DNA of 52,155 nt from a virus. Within the stretch, counting starts at the first letter, position 1. Each line of letters opens with the position of its first letter. The position numbers were made by a program, and so were the translations under genes. The notes beneath the pieces are model-generated. The model worked only from the letters and a program-made list of their open reading frames with translations, did no database searches and was not told where the DNA came from. Positions 6,955 to 15,352 of the stretch are shown here, piece by piece. The DNA is taken from IMG/VR virus record IMGVR_UViG_3300043411_001021, positions 1-52,155 of that record, one strand, 5' to 3'.

Positions 6955-7779
6955 CTAGTTAACATCCGACGAGGGATCGGAATCTTCGTGGGTAAGTTCA
7001 GACTCATACAAAGCATAAATAATTATATCGCTATTATCAACCTCAGAAGGTTGTATAAATGAATTTGTAGTTGCTATATTTGAGAAGTGTTTATATAACT
7101 CTTGAGTACCTTCTGAAAATATACCGTGAGATACGTAAAGGGATACTCTTTCCTTTACTACATCTAGTATTTTTGCAATATTTATTACAGTTTCTCCAGT
7201 ATCACAAATATCATCTACAACAATAAAATTAGTATTAGGTTTTAATTGATAGCCTTCAGGATCTAATAGTGGTAGAGGATTACTTGCAAATTTAACACAT
7301 GGGATATACCCTGCGAATACTGATGGATTATTTAATTTAAAAAAATTAGTATAGCGCTCAGTAGCAACGAGTACCGGTTTATTAGTACTTTTTAGATTTT
7401 CTACATAATGAATTATATTATTAAAAAGGTCTTGTTCTCGCACATGTAATTCTAAAAACTTTGTTTGATCTATTAGTGTTTGAATACTCGAAGAGTGCGG
7501 ATCATACGTGACAATAGTAGCAGGAGATTTTCTTTGGGCATCTAATGCGTTTATGTATGTTGAAAGATCACTTTTAGGTGGGTGATCCGCTCTCGCATAC
7601 GGAAAATAGGGTAAGTGAATGACAGGGTGTCTACGGATTGCTTGTAAGGATGTAATAGCTCCATCTGAATCACGCACTCTAATAATTGGGTAGTCTTCGC
7701 CATATTCGTCAGGATTAAGGCTAACCGCTCCGTCTGGATATAGTGTTGGCAATCCTGTGTATGTGTAAATAGACTCCAT
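6955..7779 (-). CDS. prs: PRPP synthetase-like phosphoribosyltransferase
   Basis: The protein has the ribose-phosphate pyrophosphokinase layout. LPYFPYARAD (about 56-65) corresponds to the Prs flexible-loop motif. TYDPHSSSIQ (about 91-100) matches the D-x-H catalytic/metal segment. VVDDICDTGET (187-197) is the PRPP-binding loop. It would make PRPP from ribose 5-phosphate and ATP for nucleotide or NAD synthesis. At 274 aa it is somewhat short against bacterial Prs (about 310). Phage Prs is often paired with NadV, but no NadV is in this window. It has its own leftward promoter. Confidence 0.82.
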   Translation of the reverse strand: MESIYTYTGLPTLYPDGAVSLNPDEYGEDYPIIRVRDSDGAITSLQAIRRHPVIHLPYFPYARADHPPKSDLSTYINALDAQRKSPATIVTYDPHSSSIQTLIDQTKFLELHVREQDLFNNIIHYVENLKSTNKPVLVATERYTNFFKLNNPSVFAGYIPCVKFASNPLPLLDPEGYQLKPNTNFIVVDDICDTGETVINIAKILDVVKERVSLYVSHGIFSEGTQELYKHFSNIATTNSFIQPSEVDNSDIIIYALYESELTHEDSDPSSDVN

Positions 7780-7819
7780 AATTATTTCTAATTATAAATT
7801 AAAATAATATAAAGTGCAA

Positions 7820-7849
7820 ATTATATGCTTTTAGCTATTATTACAACAA
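7820..7849 (-). promoter_or_regulatory. Leftward promoter of the PRPP gene
   Basis: Read on the minus strand: TTGTTG, an 18-base spacer, and a perfect TATAAT (7825-7820). Predicted +1 is about 7813, 34 bases before the ATG. Confidence 0.6.
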
Positions 7850-7978
7850 TTAAGATAACTGCTAAGACGTAAAATAAGTTCACACACCTAGTGCAGCACT
7901 GATGATACAACATTGTGATAAATTATCCTTTTTATACCGCTATACAAATAAATTAATTTAATTTAATTTAAGGTGAGC

Positions 7979-8007
7979 TTGACGATGGGCTTAAATAGAT
8001 GTATCAT
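7979..8007 (+). promoter_or_regulatory. Rightward promoter of the Sak4-like operon
   Basis: TTGACG (7979-7984), a 17-base spacer and TATCAT (8002-8007). Predicted +1 is about 8014. The 7780-8029 gap is otherwise AT-rich, with short ATTTA repeats around 7951-7970 and no gene seen. Confidence 0.75.
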
Positions 8008-8029
8008 TAAATACTAAATTAAAAGAAAG

Positions 8030-8803
8030 ATGGGGGATATGTCAGATAGAAAAATTTGTGCTCTTTTTTATGGTAGAGCAAAAACAGGAAAAACTACGTT
8101 AGTAGATACAGCACCAGGCCCCCGTTTAATTTTAGATGCTGAAATGGGATCAGACTTTTTAACATCTGAACAAGTTATTTGGGATATTGAAAGTGGTGCA
8201 GAGTGCCCTACAGATTTAGATGAAGATACTACAGTTGTTATCTATGTTCACGAATACACCACTTTAAGTAAAGTATATGACTTCCTAGACACTGGTAAGC
8301 ATCCATTTAAAACAGTCATTATTGACTCTGTAACAGAGATCCAGCAGAGATGTTTAGATGATAAAGTTGGAACAGCAGCTATAAGGATACAGGATTGGGG
8401 AGAAATTAAACGTCAAATGAGTTTAAATATTCGTAATTTTAGGGATCTAAAAGCACACCCAACAAAGGCAGTTAATGTGCTTTTTGTTGCTACTTTAGAA
8501 GAAGTAAATAACCCTGATGGAAGCGTTAGATTAATTCCATACATGCAAGGTAGTGTTTCAAAAGAGCTTCCTTATGTAGTTGATGTAGTGGGACTTCTAT
8601 ATATTGACCGAGAAGATAATAAAACTCGTAAACTTTATGTTGGCACTAGATCCGACACAGACACTGGTGATAGAACTGGATATCTTTCTGAAGAAATTTC
8701 CAGTCCAGATGTGTTTGAAATTCTCAATACCATAGAAGCTGGAGCAATAAAAGCTAAAGCGGAACGTAAAGAAAAACGAGCTAAACTCTTAGCTAATAAA
8801 TAA
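8030..8803 (+). CDS. Sak4-like RecA-fold ATPase (recombination)
   Basis: Walker A is GRAKTGKTT (about 15-23), an acidic 'ILDAEMGS' segment follows, and TVIIDSVTEI is the Walker B strand. This is the pattern of the phage AAA_24/Sak4 group of shortened RecA-like proteins, which act in single-strand annealing recombination. Length (257 aa) fits. The next gene is a DUF669-like candidate single-strand binding protein, the usual partner. A second possible start is ATG 8039, which has GGGGGAT just upstream. The basic, charged C-terminal tail is typical. Confidence 0.82.
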   Translation: MGDMSDRKICALFYGRAKTGKTTLVDTAPGPRLILDAEMGSDFLTSEQVIWDIESGAECPTDLDEDTTVVIYVHEYTTLSKVYDFLDTGKHPFKTVIIDSVTEIQQRCLDDKVGTAAIRIQDWGEIKRQMSLNIRNFRDLKAHPTKAVNVLFVATLEEVNNPDGSVRLIPYMQGSVSKELPYVVDVVGLLYIDREDNKTRKLYVGTRSDTDTGDRTGYLSEEISSPDVFEILNTIEAGAIKAKAERKEKRAKLLANK

Positions 8804-8830
8804 TAAAATAAAGAAAAGGAAGAGGAAAAA

Positions 8831-9298
8831 ATGGCAAACATCTCATTTGCGGATATCTTGACAGAAAGCGATATTAAACTCGCAGAAGAACAAGTTGAAT
8901 TTAAACTACTAGATGCTGGCGAATACGAATGTGAAATCGTAAAAGCAGAAATTGGTATGTCAAAAGCGGGAAATACTAAAATTACTTTAACATTAGAATT
9001 AGAGGGTAGTAACCGAAAATTGTGGTACATTTTAAACTTTTCTGATAACGAGAAGAGTCGTGCAATGACTATGCGAACATTAAAAGGTATTGGACTAGAT
9101 GCTAAAGATCTAATTGCTTCTAAAGCAGATCCAGAAGCTGTTTTTGTCGGTAAAAGAGTAAAAGCTACGGTTGAACAAAGTACTTATGAGGGTAAAACTC
9201 GCAACAATGTTAAGTGGATAAACCCTATTAGCGGTGTTGACTACACAACAGACCTGGTAGCAGCTCCTAGTACGACACCGCCAGCTTCGCCCTTTTAA
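8831..9298 (+). CDS. DUF669-like protein, probable ssDNA-binding partner
   Basis: The pattern DAGEYECEIVKAEIGMSKAGNTKITLTLEL, then a W-Y ... NF segment and KGIGLDA, resembles phage DUF669 proteins, which sit beside Sak4-like ATPases. These are OB-fold-like candidates for single-strand DNA binding. The C-terminus is Pro/Ser/Thr-rich and ends in SPF, like the flexible tail and terminal aromatic of SSB proteins. A good SD (GGAAGAGG) precedes the ATG. Role inferred from family and neighbour. Confidence 0.75.
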   Translation: MANISFADILTESDIKLAEEQVEFKLLDAGEYECEIVKAEIGMSKAGNTKITLTLELEGSNRKLWYILNFSDNEKSRAMTMRTLKGIGLDAKDLIASKADPEAVFVGKRVKATVEQSTYEGKTRNNVKWINPISGVDYTTDLVAAPSTTPPASPF

Positions 9299-9313
9299 TT
9301 TTAAATTAAAAAA

Positions 9314-9634
9314 ATGACAGAAGAATATATAGAATCTAGTGCCATATATCTAATTAGCGATGCAAGAATGGAACTTGTTGATTTGTATGTGGGGGACGCT
9401 ACAAAACCATATAATTACATGGAAATGGCACTAGAGTATTCATATGTAGATAATGAGGGTGAGACAATGACTTGCCCTCTTCCTCCTCTATGCATGGACT
9501 TAGATATGTTAATTGAGATGAGCGCTTTAATCTCTAGAGCAATGGTGCGCCTAGAGGATGCTAATCCTATTGATATCGTAGGTTGGGCTGAGAATGATAT
9601 AGAGCCTGGTGCGCATGGCCAAGACGATGATTGA
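9314..9634 (+). CDS. Hypothetical acidic protein (106 aa)
   Basis: A strongly acidic, soluble protein ending in DIEPGAHGQDDD. It follows the DUF669-like gene by 15 bases in the same operon and overlaps the next gene. No domain recognised. Its charge makes a DNA-mimic role conceivable, but nothing specific supports it. Confidence 0.6.
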   Translation: MTEEYIESSAIYLISDARMELVDLYVGDATKPYNYMEMALEYSYVDNEGETMTCPLPPLCMDLDMLIEMSALISRAMVRLEDANPIDIVGWAENDIEPGAHGQDDD

Positions 9635-9902
9635 TAACACTTTTATTGAAAATAGATTAAAATATGTACTACGAAATACTTGGAGAGCGTACATCCCGTT
9701 TACTAATATATACTTAAATGTTACTAAAGAAGATAAAGATTTATTTTCTATAGAAGTATTTTTCTATATAGGCGATGTAAAATACAATCATGGATACACA
9801 GTGAGTGGGAGAGAAGTTAGAACTTTCAAACAAGAGTATTGGAAAAACTTAGCAGACCAATTAGTTGTTGGTGTGATGAAACGCGCAGGATTCACACTTT
9901 AA
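9615..9902 (+). CDS. Hypothetical protein (95 aa)
   Basis: Several starts are possible: GTG 9609, ATG 9615 and ATG 9627. None has a clear SD, so translation probably depends on coupling with the preceding gene, which it overlaps. The protein mixes basic and aromatic residues with beta-strand periodicity (NIYLNVTKEDKDLFSIEVFFY). It converges with the leftward dNMP kinase gene, sharing 11 bases at the 3' ends. No family recognised. Confidence 0.55.
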   Translation: MAKTMIDNTFIENRLKYVLRNTWRAYIPFTNIYLNVTKEDKDLFSIEVFFYIGDVKYNHGYTVSGREVRTFKQEYWKNLADQLVVGVMKRAGFTL

Positions 9903-10449
9903 TTATCTTTTTAAAAATCTTAGTAGGGTCAGAACCATCCTCATTTTTATACGAAGTTATTCTAGGACGATAATAAACATTGTCAGTCAATTTTATTTGT
10001 AAATGGTCTAACTCGGACTGATGCATATTTGCCGGAGAGATGCCTGTACGTGTTATATGTATAATTTGATTCTTCTCATTACCGTTTAATATCCATTGAA
10101 TTTCATTCATATATCGAACATCTGTAATTATAAAGTATTGCTGTTCCGTGCTCTCATCTGAAAAAATTAATTCCTGCATTGCCTCTATAAAAACTGTTGG
10201 TGCAATATGATACCTCAAGAGAGAGCCTACGCTTTGATATGCCTCACGTACCTCCATATTGCTCTTGTCTGTAGACAAGTCTGGGTAAAGCTTGTGTGTG
10301 AGGTCTTTAAGGGGCTGTGCAAACGATACTTGAGGAGCTAGTATGTCATGCTTTTCTCGTAAGTATTTTTGTAGTTGGTCCGCCACATAATTCTTACCTG
10401 CTTTTGCAAACCCACACATTCCATATATTATTGGATCTTTTTCTTTCAT
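9892..10449 (-). CDS. Deoxynucleoside monophosphate kinase (T4 gp1-like)
   Basis: A P-loop kinase of 185 aa. The N-terminal MCGFAKAGKNYVADQL is the nucleotide-binding loop. DVRYMNEIQWI downstream fits the LID/base-recognition region of the phage dNMP kinase family. It would phosphorylate dNMPs to dNDPs for phage DNA synthesis. The GK is followed by Asn rather than Ser or Thr, a change also seen in this family. It is the last gene of the leftward replication operon and overlaps its upstream neighbour by 4 bases. Confidence 0.8.
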   Translation of the reverse strand: MKEKDPIIYGMCGFAKAGKNYVADQLQKYLREKHDILAPQVSFAQPLKDLTHKLYPDLSTDKSNMEVREAYQSVGSLLRYHIAPTVFIEAMQELIFSDESTEQQYFIITDVRYMNEIQWILNGNEKNQIIHITRTGISPANMHQSELDHLQIKLTDNVYYRPRITSYKNEDGSDPTKIFKKIIKV

Positions 10450-10670
10450 ATAGTATCCTCATCAATTATGATAATGGATTCTTCCTCATCTAACGTGATA
10501 TCTTTTAGATAGCGCAATAATAATTTACCTTGCTCATAGACTTTATTATTTATGTCAGATAAATCAGAGGCATCTTCTACAAATAATCCCCCGGAATCAT
10601 TCACTGCTTGCCAGTAAATCTTCTCCGCAATCTCGCATATTCTAATTTCTTGTGAATCATTAAAGTCCAT
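10446..10670 (-). CDS. Hypothetical acidic protein (74 aa)
   Basis: A small, strongly acidic protein ending in LDEEESIIIIDEDTI. It overlaps the nuclease gene upstream by 11 bases and the kinase downstream by 4, so it is clearly in the operon. Predicted helical. No family recognised. Confidence 0.6.
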   Translation of the reverse strand: MDFNDSQEIRICEIAEKIYWQAVNDSGGLFVEDASDLSDINNKVYEQGKLLLRYLKDITLDEEESIIIIDEDTI

Positions 10671-11574
10671 CCGTACCCCCTACGTATCTGGCGTTAACAT
10701 CATGTTTTGTATAGTTTCCTTTTAAGTAACCTTCTATGTCAGAACCATCATCACAAAGACCACATGCCTGTAAGAATGGACACTTCCAAGTACAATCTAC
10801 AGTAACATGAGGATATGCTGTACTATATGGATCATAACCATCGTCTAATTTATTTTTTAATTTTAAAATATCATTTGCAATAACACGAAGTCTTTTAGCG
10901 TAGTTATCGGTCTCTAACTCAGTGTGTCTAACAAATTCTCGTTGTATAATATTTGCAGCTCTAGTTGTTTTTACTTTTTTAAAAATATTCAACATTGCGC
11001 CAGATAGTCGGTCTTCATTGTTTTCTCTGTACAAAAGCATATAACCTAGTAGTTGTCCGTCTAGATGTGCAACTTGAATTGCTTGTGTTGGACTCTTATA
11101 AGTTTTATGGTCAACTACAAGTCGTGAACCATCACTTTCTCGCTCAACGACAGCATCCATTTTACCTCTAAAGATAATACCTTCATCTAATTGCATTGAG
11201 TATTCAGCCTCAGCAGCTACGTAATTTAGACCATAGTCAAGTCCTTCTTTTTCAACTTTATCCATGTAATAATCTACAAGAAAAAAACTACTTTTCCTAT
11301 CATCAGCATACTTTGCCATATCTCCGCCAGCACTAGCAACTAACGGCTCTTCTTTAGCATATATTGTTCTTATAGCTTCGCGTGGATTAACTCTCGCAGA
11401 TTCATCAGGAATGTACCAGCCCTCTAATGCTTCATGTATACGTGTACCATATGTTAAAGGCGTTGTCTGTTCTGAACCATCATCTTTTTTCTTTAATCCA
11501 AGATAATATGAGAAATACCAACGCCTAGGGCAGTCGAGGTATGTATTAATTTCACTGTTTGATAGATAAAGCAC
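10660..11574 (-). CDS. PD-(D/E)XK nuclease, Cas4/RecB-like
   Basis: The start [24 protein letters not shown] is the classic opening of the PDDEXK_1/RecB-type nuclease domain. [11 protein letters not shown] carries the catalytic D ... K pair. A Cys in the opening motif (C15) and three Cys in [11 protein letters not shown] near the C-terminus form the 4Fe-4S cluster set of Cas4/AddB-like enzymes. At 304 aa it is a stand-alone exonuclease. With the Sak4-like ATPase it probably provides end resection for recombination-dependent replication (inference). Its start codon lies inside the 3' end of the HNH gene. Confidence 0.85.
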   Translation of the reverse strand: MLYLSNSEINTYLDCPRRWYFSYYLGLKKKDDGSEQTTPLTYGTRIHEALEGWYIPDESARVNPREAIRTIYAKEEPLVASAGGDMAKYADDRKSSFFLVDYYMDKVEKEGLDYGLNYVAAEAEYSMQLDEGIIFRGKMDAVVERESDGSRLVVDHKTYKSPTQAIQVAHLDGQLLGYMLLYRENNEDRLSGAMLNIFKKVKTTRAANIIQREFVRHTELETDNYAKRLRVIANDILKLKNKLDDGYDPYSTAYPHVTVDCTWKCPFLQACGLCDDGSDIEGYLKGNYTKHDVNARYVGGTDGL

Positions 11575-12136
11575 GTTTCTCCTTAGCAGCTAAATAAGCC
11601 TTTGAAGCTTCCTCAGCCGTTTTAAAATTACCCAATGTTATAAGTTTTTTATTAATAGTAATACGCGCAACAAAACTATTTTCAGATGTTTGTCTCACAC
11701 CTGTAAATCCTGCTTTATTTGGAGGATATGTCTTATTTATAGATTGTTCTTCATTTGTTGCCCACCTGCAATTTTCAGGACAATAATCCCCATCGTTATC
11801 AATACGATCTAAACTTCTATTTTTAGGTATTGGCCCCATATCTTCTAAAAAATTAGGGAATCCTTTATCACCTAACCATCTATCGCATACTTTAATTCCA
11901 CGTCCACCATAACGGTAGTAATATTGTTGATTTTCATTTTTACATCTACTGACCATGGAATGCCATATATTATACGTATGTCTTTCATTTAAAAATGATC
12001 TATTTATTTTCATAATATTAGGATCACCATGTATATGATACCTTTGGTAATGCTTATTACAAAAACCCTTACAGTGTTTTTTAGACACACAACCTTCTAC
12101 AGAGCAGAAGTTATTTGATAGGAATATTTCTTCCAT
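11552..12136 (-). CDS. HNH homing-type endonuclease with AP2 domain
   Basis: The 194-aa protein has an N-terminal Cys/His knuckle ([15 protein letters not shown]), then [11 protein letters not shown] ... [11 protein letters not shown], then LDRIDND ... CPENCRWAT, which is the HNH nuclease core. Last is a C-terminal AP2-like DNA-binding segment (GFTGVRQ ... [23 protein letters not shown]). It cuts DNA at a recognition site and promotes its own spread. It sits between two operon genes with overlaps at both ends (23 and 26 bases), so it is inserted without breaking transcription. Confidence 0.88.
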   Translation of the reverse strand: MEEIFLSNNFCSVEGCVSKKHCKGFCNKHYQRYHIHGDPNIMKINRSFLNERHTYNIWHSMVSRCKNENQQYYYRYGGRGIKVCDRWLGDKGFPNFLEDMGPIPKNRSLDRIDNDGDYCPENCRWATNEEQSINKTYPPNKAGFTGVRQTSENSFVARITINKKLITLGNFKTAEEASKAYLAAKEKRALSIKQ

Positions 12137-12446
12137 ATTTTTCCTCTACCTGGCTCTTGTTCTTATGTATTTCGAGATAAGCTCTTTTTAATACGTTTTC
12201 AAAACTATGAAAATATGGCATTGATACACAATCTGTAAAGTATCTTTCACAAACATATCCATCTAACGAATATATAAAAAATGCAGGACCGCTTAGGAAT
12301 AAACCAATAATGTGTTTATCGTCTTTTGTGCCCCAAGTACCATTAATTCCGTCATATTGCTGGATGGAAATTTCTTTACAAACAAAATCTTCTAACTCAT
12401 ACTTATAAACCCAAGATGTATCTTGTTTACGTTTAAAGATCCCCAT
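12111..12446 (-). CDS. Hypothetical protein (111 aa)
   Basis: The start MGIFKRKQD suggests a cytoplasmic basic N-terminus. The rest is aromatic-rich with alternating strands ([23 protein letters not shown]). It follows the helicase by 37 bases and overlaps the HNH gene. No family recognised. Confidence 0.6.
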   Translation of the reverse strand: MGIFKRKQDTSWVYKYELEDFVCKEISIQQYDGINGTWGTKDDKHIIGLFLSGPAFFIYSLDGYVCERYFTDCVSMPYFHSFENVLKRAYLEIHKNKSQVEEKYGRNIPIK

Positions 12447-12483
12447 CGTATAACTTTACTTTATTTTAAATAAAAAAGCAAAC

Positions 12484-14139
12484 TTATTCAGTTATCCACC
12501 TGTATAACTCTTTTTGAGATTTTAATAGATTACTTAAATGTTCATCTCGATCATCTAATGCTTTGATAATTTTTTCTTCCATAGTATTCTCAGAGACTAG
12601 GTTAATTATATTAACACGATCTCCAACACTACCAATTCTGTGCACGCGATCACTAACTTGTGAGTATAGGACATTGCTCCAGGGTAGTTGAATAAACACT
12701 AAAGTGCTTGCAGCAGTTAGCGTTATACCCTCTGATCCAGCACTAGTCATTAATAATATATTTGCACGACCTTCTTGAAATGCTTGTATGTTATATTCTC
12801 GTTCTTGTGTACTTTGATCTCCAGTTATTAGTACAACTTTATAATCTAATTTTCTCAGTTTATCTGCACAAAGATTAATTAGTTTTTTACTTGAAGCAAA
12901 ACCAACAAAGGGTTGTCCACCCATCTCTTCTGCTAGTTCAATTACAGCATCTATTTTACAAGATGGTGTGCGTAATATAACTTCATCGTCTATAACCTCT
13001 AAAGTAGCTGCAGCTGCTTGTGACAACCTTGCAGACGCTGTTAGTGGTGAAGTGGCAATGATATATTCACCCTCATCTGTCTTAATGATCATATCATCTA
13101 GCATGGCTTTGTACTGTTTCAATTGTTTACCAGCTAATGGTATGTAGCGTGTACTATAAGTTTTAGGAGGTAAATCTGGTAGTACATCTTCTTTTACAAC
13201 AAAGTCTAAGTATAAGTCTACAATCTCATCAAATAATTCTCGCCTGTGTGGTTTTATGCCTACAATATCTAGACCTCCCCAAAACGAGATTGATGTTTGA
13301 CAAAACATATCAATGAATTTAGATTTAGAAGTCCATATAGAAGGTTCAAAATAGTTAAGTAAACTCCAGAAATCAGCTGGGGTGTCTCTAATTGGTGTGG
13401 CAGATAACGCCCAACGATATTTGATACTTTCACTACGAGCTAATTCTTTAACACATCGCGTACCTTTAGCCTTGGCATTAATAATTCTTTGACACTCATC
13501 TACAATTATGACTTTAAAATTCTTCTCATTTAGAGCACTGTTTTTACGATCTACAGGTAGTGACCCATAACGACCTACGTAAGATAGTGAAGCAAGTGAT
13601 TCATAGTTTATAATATAAACATCAGCGTCTAGTGATAAATCTTTTTTGCGTTTAGAAGCAGTTCCTTCAAGAGCTATAACATTTAAATGTGGTGCCCACT
13701 TCTCGAACTCATTCTTCCAAGTTCTTTTTAAAGTATTAGGACAAACTACAAGCGCTGGGAACGAATCTACTTCACAGAGAGAGCGGATTGCAGTGGCAGT
13801 TTTTCCTGTACCTGCTGGATAAGCGAGGATGGCATTTTCCGCATTGATGAGCCAATTTGATCCTCGTATTTGGTGTTGTAAAAATCTTCCGGAAATAGTG
13901 TTAGTTGCTCTATCTTTACGGTTTTTGTGTTCATTTATTCCCCATTGTCTAATACCTTCTGAGTAATCAAGTTTACCACCACAAAGAGCCTTTAACTGTA
14001 AGACCATAGCTAAACTTTTCTCAGAAATGAAACTATCTCCCGACCTGCGTAAACCTCCGACGAGACTTAAAAGATCTGCTTCACGAGGTGTATATTTTAT
14101 TAAAAACTCAGAGCCATCCTCTGTTAAATCTAGATACAT
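12484..14139 (-). CDS. SNF2-family DNA helicase/translocase
   Basis: A 551-aa superfamily 2 ATPase. Walker A is AYPAGTGKTATA, Walker B is VDECQ (DEAH-box position), motif III is LSATPI, and the C-terminal domain has FQEGRANILLMTSAGSEGITL and QVSDRVHRIG (motif VI). It couples ATP hydrolysis to movement on DNA. In phage replication operons such proteins serve in fork remodelling or recombination. It lies between nuclease and resolvase genes. The small ORF upstream ends immediately before its ATG. Confidence 0.9.
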   Translation of the reverse strand: MYLDLTEDGSEFLIKYTPREADLLSLVGGLRRSGDSFISEKSLAMVLQLKALCGGKLDYSEGIRQWGINEHKNRKDRATNTISGRFLQHQIRGSNWLINAENAILAYPAGTGKTATAIRSLCEVDSFPALVVCPNTLKRTWKNEFEKWAPHLNVIALEGTASKRKKDLSLDADVYIINYESLASLSYVGRYGSLPVDRKNSALNEKNFKVIIVDECQRIINAKAKGTRCVKELARSESIKYRWALSATPIRDTPADFWSLLNYFEPSIWTSKSKFIDMFCQTSISFWGGLDIVGIKPHRRELFDEIVDLYLDFVVKEDVLPDLPPKTYSTRYIPLAGKQLKQYKAMLDDMIIKTDEGEYIIATSPLTASARLSQAAAATLEVIDDEVILRTPSCKIDAVIELAEEMGGQPFVGFASSKKLINLCADKLRKLDYKVVLITGDQSTQEREYNIQAFQEGRANILLMTSAGSEGITLTAASTLVFIQLPWSNVLYSQVSDRVHRIGSVGDRVNIINLVSENTMEEKIIKALDDRDEHLSNLLKSQKELYRWITE

Positions 14140-14292
14140 TTAACTAGTAAACCCAGTTCTATATATTTTATCATTTTCTTTCTTTTTAAATGAAAAACTT
14201 TCTACTTCTTCACCTGTAGCTGTTTTTATGTATTTTATTTCATACTCACCTAAACCAAGATCAGGCATGTCTTTTTTGATGTCTTTTTCCAT
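14140..14292 (-). CDS. Small hypothetical protein (50 aa)
   Basis: It starts with ATG at 14292 after AAAAGGGAAAAAAT (an SD), and its stop directly abuts the helicase ATG. The protein is charged and helical (repeated Lys and Glu) with a MPDLGLGEYEIKY beta-like centre. It fills an otherwise empty 165-base gap in a tightly packed operon, which supports it being real. Confidence 0.55.
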   Translation of the reverse strand: MEKDIKKDMPDLGLGEYEIKYIKTATGEEVESFSFKKKENDKIYRTGFTS

Positions 14293-14304
14293 ATTTTTTC
14301 CCTT

Positions 14305-14595
14305 TTATTCACTTAATTCTTTACAAACATAACGATAGTATTCCCAGATATTACGATTACGAGGATGTGGTCCTGCTGATAGTATACCTTCTTGTGGGTC
14401 AATCCAAAATTCACCATCACCTAGTAAGAGCAGTTCTTCCATCATATTGAGAAATTTTAAATTAAAATTTTCTTTACATTGTATAGAAAGATCGTACCAA
14501 CAACTTACTTCATTTTCTTCATATTTAACATTAGGAAAATACTTCTCAATAATATCTTCTTCAAATTCGTGGAATCTATACTTAATGTAGCTCAT
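14305..14595 (-). CDS. Hypothetical acidic protein (96 aa)
   Basis: Acidic and aromatic-rich (FHEFEEDIIEKYF, WIDPQEG, WEYYRYV). It is separated by 3 bases from the resolvase gene upstream and by 12 bases from the next gene. No family recognised. Its position suggests a replication accessory. Confidence 0.6.
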   Translation of the reverse strand: MSYIKYRFHEFEEDIIEKYFPNVKYEENEVSCWYDLSIQCKENFNLKFLNMMEELLLLGDGEFWIDPQEGILSAGPHPRNRNIWEYYRYVCKELSE

Positions 14596-14598
14596 TTT

Positions 14599-15042
14599 TT
14601 ATTTTAAAATCTCTTTCGGATAATTTTTAAAATAATATAATATTGCGTGTCTCGCGGAATCTTTTGCGTGACCTTCTCCTGGAAACCAACAACCATATTC
14701 TTTTAATTTTTTATTATCTACAAAATTCTTTGCTTCTGATGGTGATTGTAATACAAATTCAATTCCTTGTCTAGTGCAAAGATAATCACAAACTCCAATT
14801 ATTCTAAGTGACCAAGCAAGCCCAACACTTTTCTTTGCAGTTTGTCCTGTGATAAAAAAGTTTTCACAAACAAGTACAGAATATTTACCAGTCATCACAA
14901 GTTCTTCTAATTTAAAATAAATTTCAGGATAATCAATTTCCATTCCAACAAAATTACCAGGAGAACCTATAGTAACTCCACTTTTTCGGCCTGGGTCACA
15001 TGCTATTATTTCCACGACAAATCCAATCTGAGTATAGGTCAT
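14599..15042 (-). CDS. RuvC-like Holliday junction resolvase
   Basis: An RNase H-fold nuclease of about 147 aa. ACDPGRKSG supplies the first catalytic Asp, VCENF the Glu, and GHAKDSARHAILYY the C-terminal Asp/His region. This matches phage RuvC-like resolvases, which cut branched DNA before packaging. ATG 15042 overlaps the upstream gene by 47 bases. An alternative GTG at 15015 with GGA upstream would remove the first nine residues and keep the whole fold, and may be the true start. Confidence 0.78.
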   Translation of the reverse strand: MTYTQIGFVVEIIACDPGRKSGVTIGSPGNFVGMEIDYPEIYFKLEELVMTGKYSVLVCENFFITGQTAKKSVGLAWSLRIIGVCDYLCTRQGIEFVLQSPSEAKNFVDNKKLKEYGCWFPGEGHAKDSARHAILYYFKNYPKEILK

Positions 15043-15352
15043 TATCTAATAAGAAGTTACAGAATGATTGAAGCGAACTCGTATCTCGCAATTTTTCTCT
15101 AGTACTTTGTTGTAATGCTCTTTTAGGTTTTTCAATAGCTTCTAGCTCGATACATTCTTTTAACATATCTAAAGCTTCTTTTTCATCTATAAATAAATGT
15201 ATTTCAGTTACAAAAGGTGTGCACCTTCCTTGTCCGTAAAAAGCGTATTCCCAAACACATAGACGACTGTCATACACTGCTTGTTTTATGATTCGTTTTT
15301 CACATTTACGACCATCAACATAAAAAACTTCTTGTCCAAGACTATATTTCAT
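14996..15352 (-). CDS. Hypothetical protein (118 aa)
   Basis: The N-terminus MKYSLGQEVFYVDGRKCEKRIIKQAVYDSRLCVWEYAFYG looks like a small beta-barrel. The C-terminal half is helical and charged. The N-terminus resembles the C-terminal half of the 117-aa protein at 3936-4289 (FEVGQKVKYFDINTTVTGVKYV ... CWHVQ) in layout, suggesting a shared small fold. It overlaps the HNH gene upstream and the resolvase downstream. Confidence 0.6.
   Translation of the reverse strand: MKYSLGQEVFYVDGRKCEKRIIKQAVYDSRLCVWEYAFYGQGRCTPFVTEIHLFIDEKEALDMLKECIELEAIEKPKRALQQSTREKLRDTSSLQSFCNFLLDNDLYSDWICRGNNSM

Noticed and set aside
7951-7970. Replication-origin iterons (ATTTA repeats)
   Set aside because: Only a simple AT-rich repeat of a few units next to a promoter. 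No longer spaced iterons or DnaA-type boxes were found.
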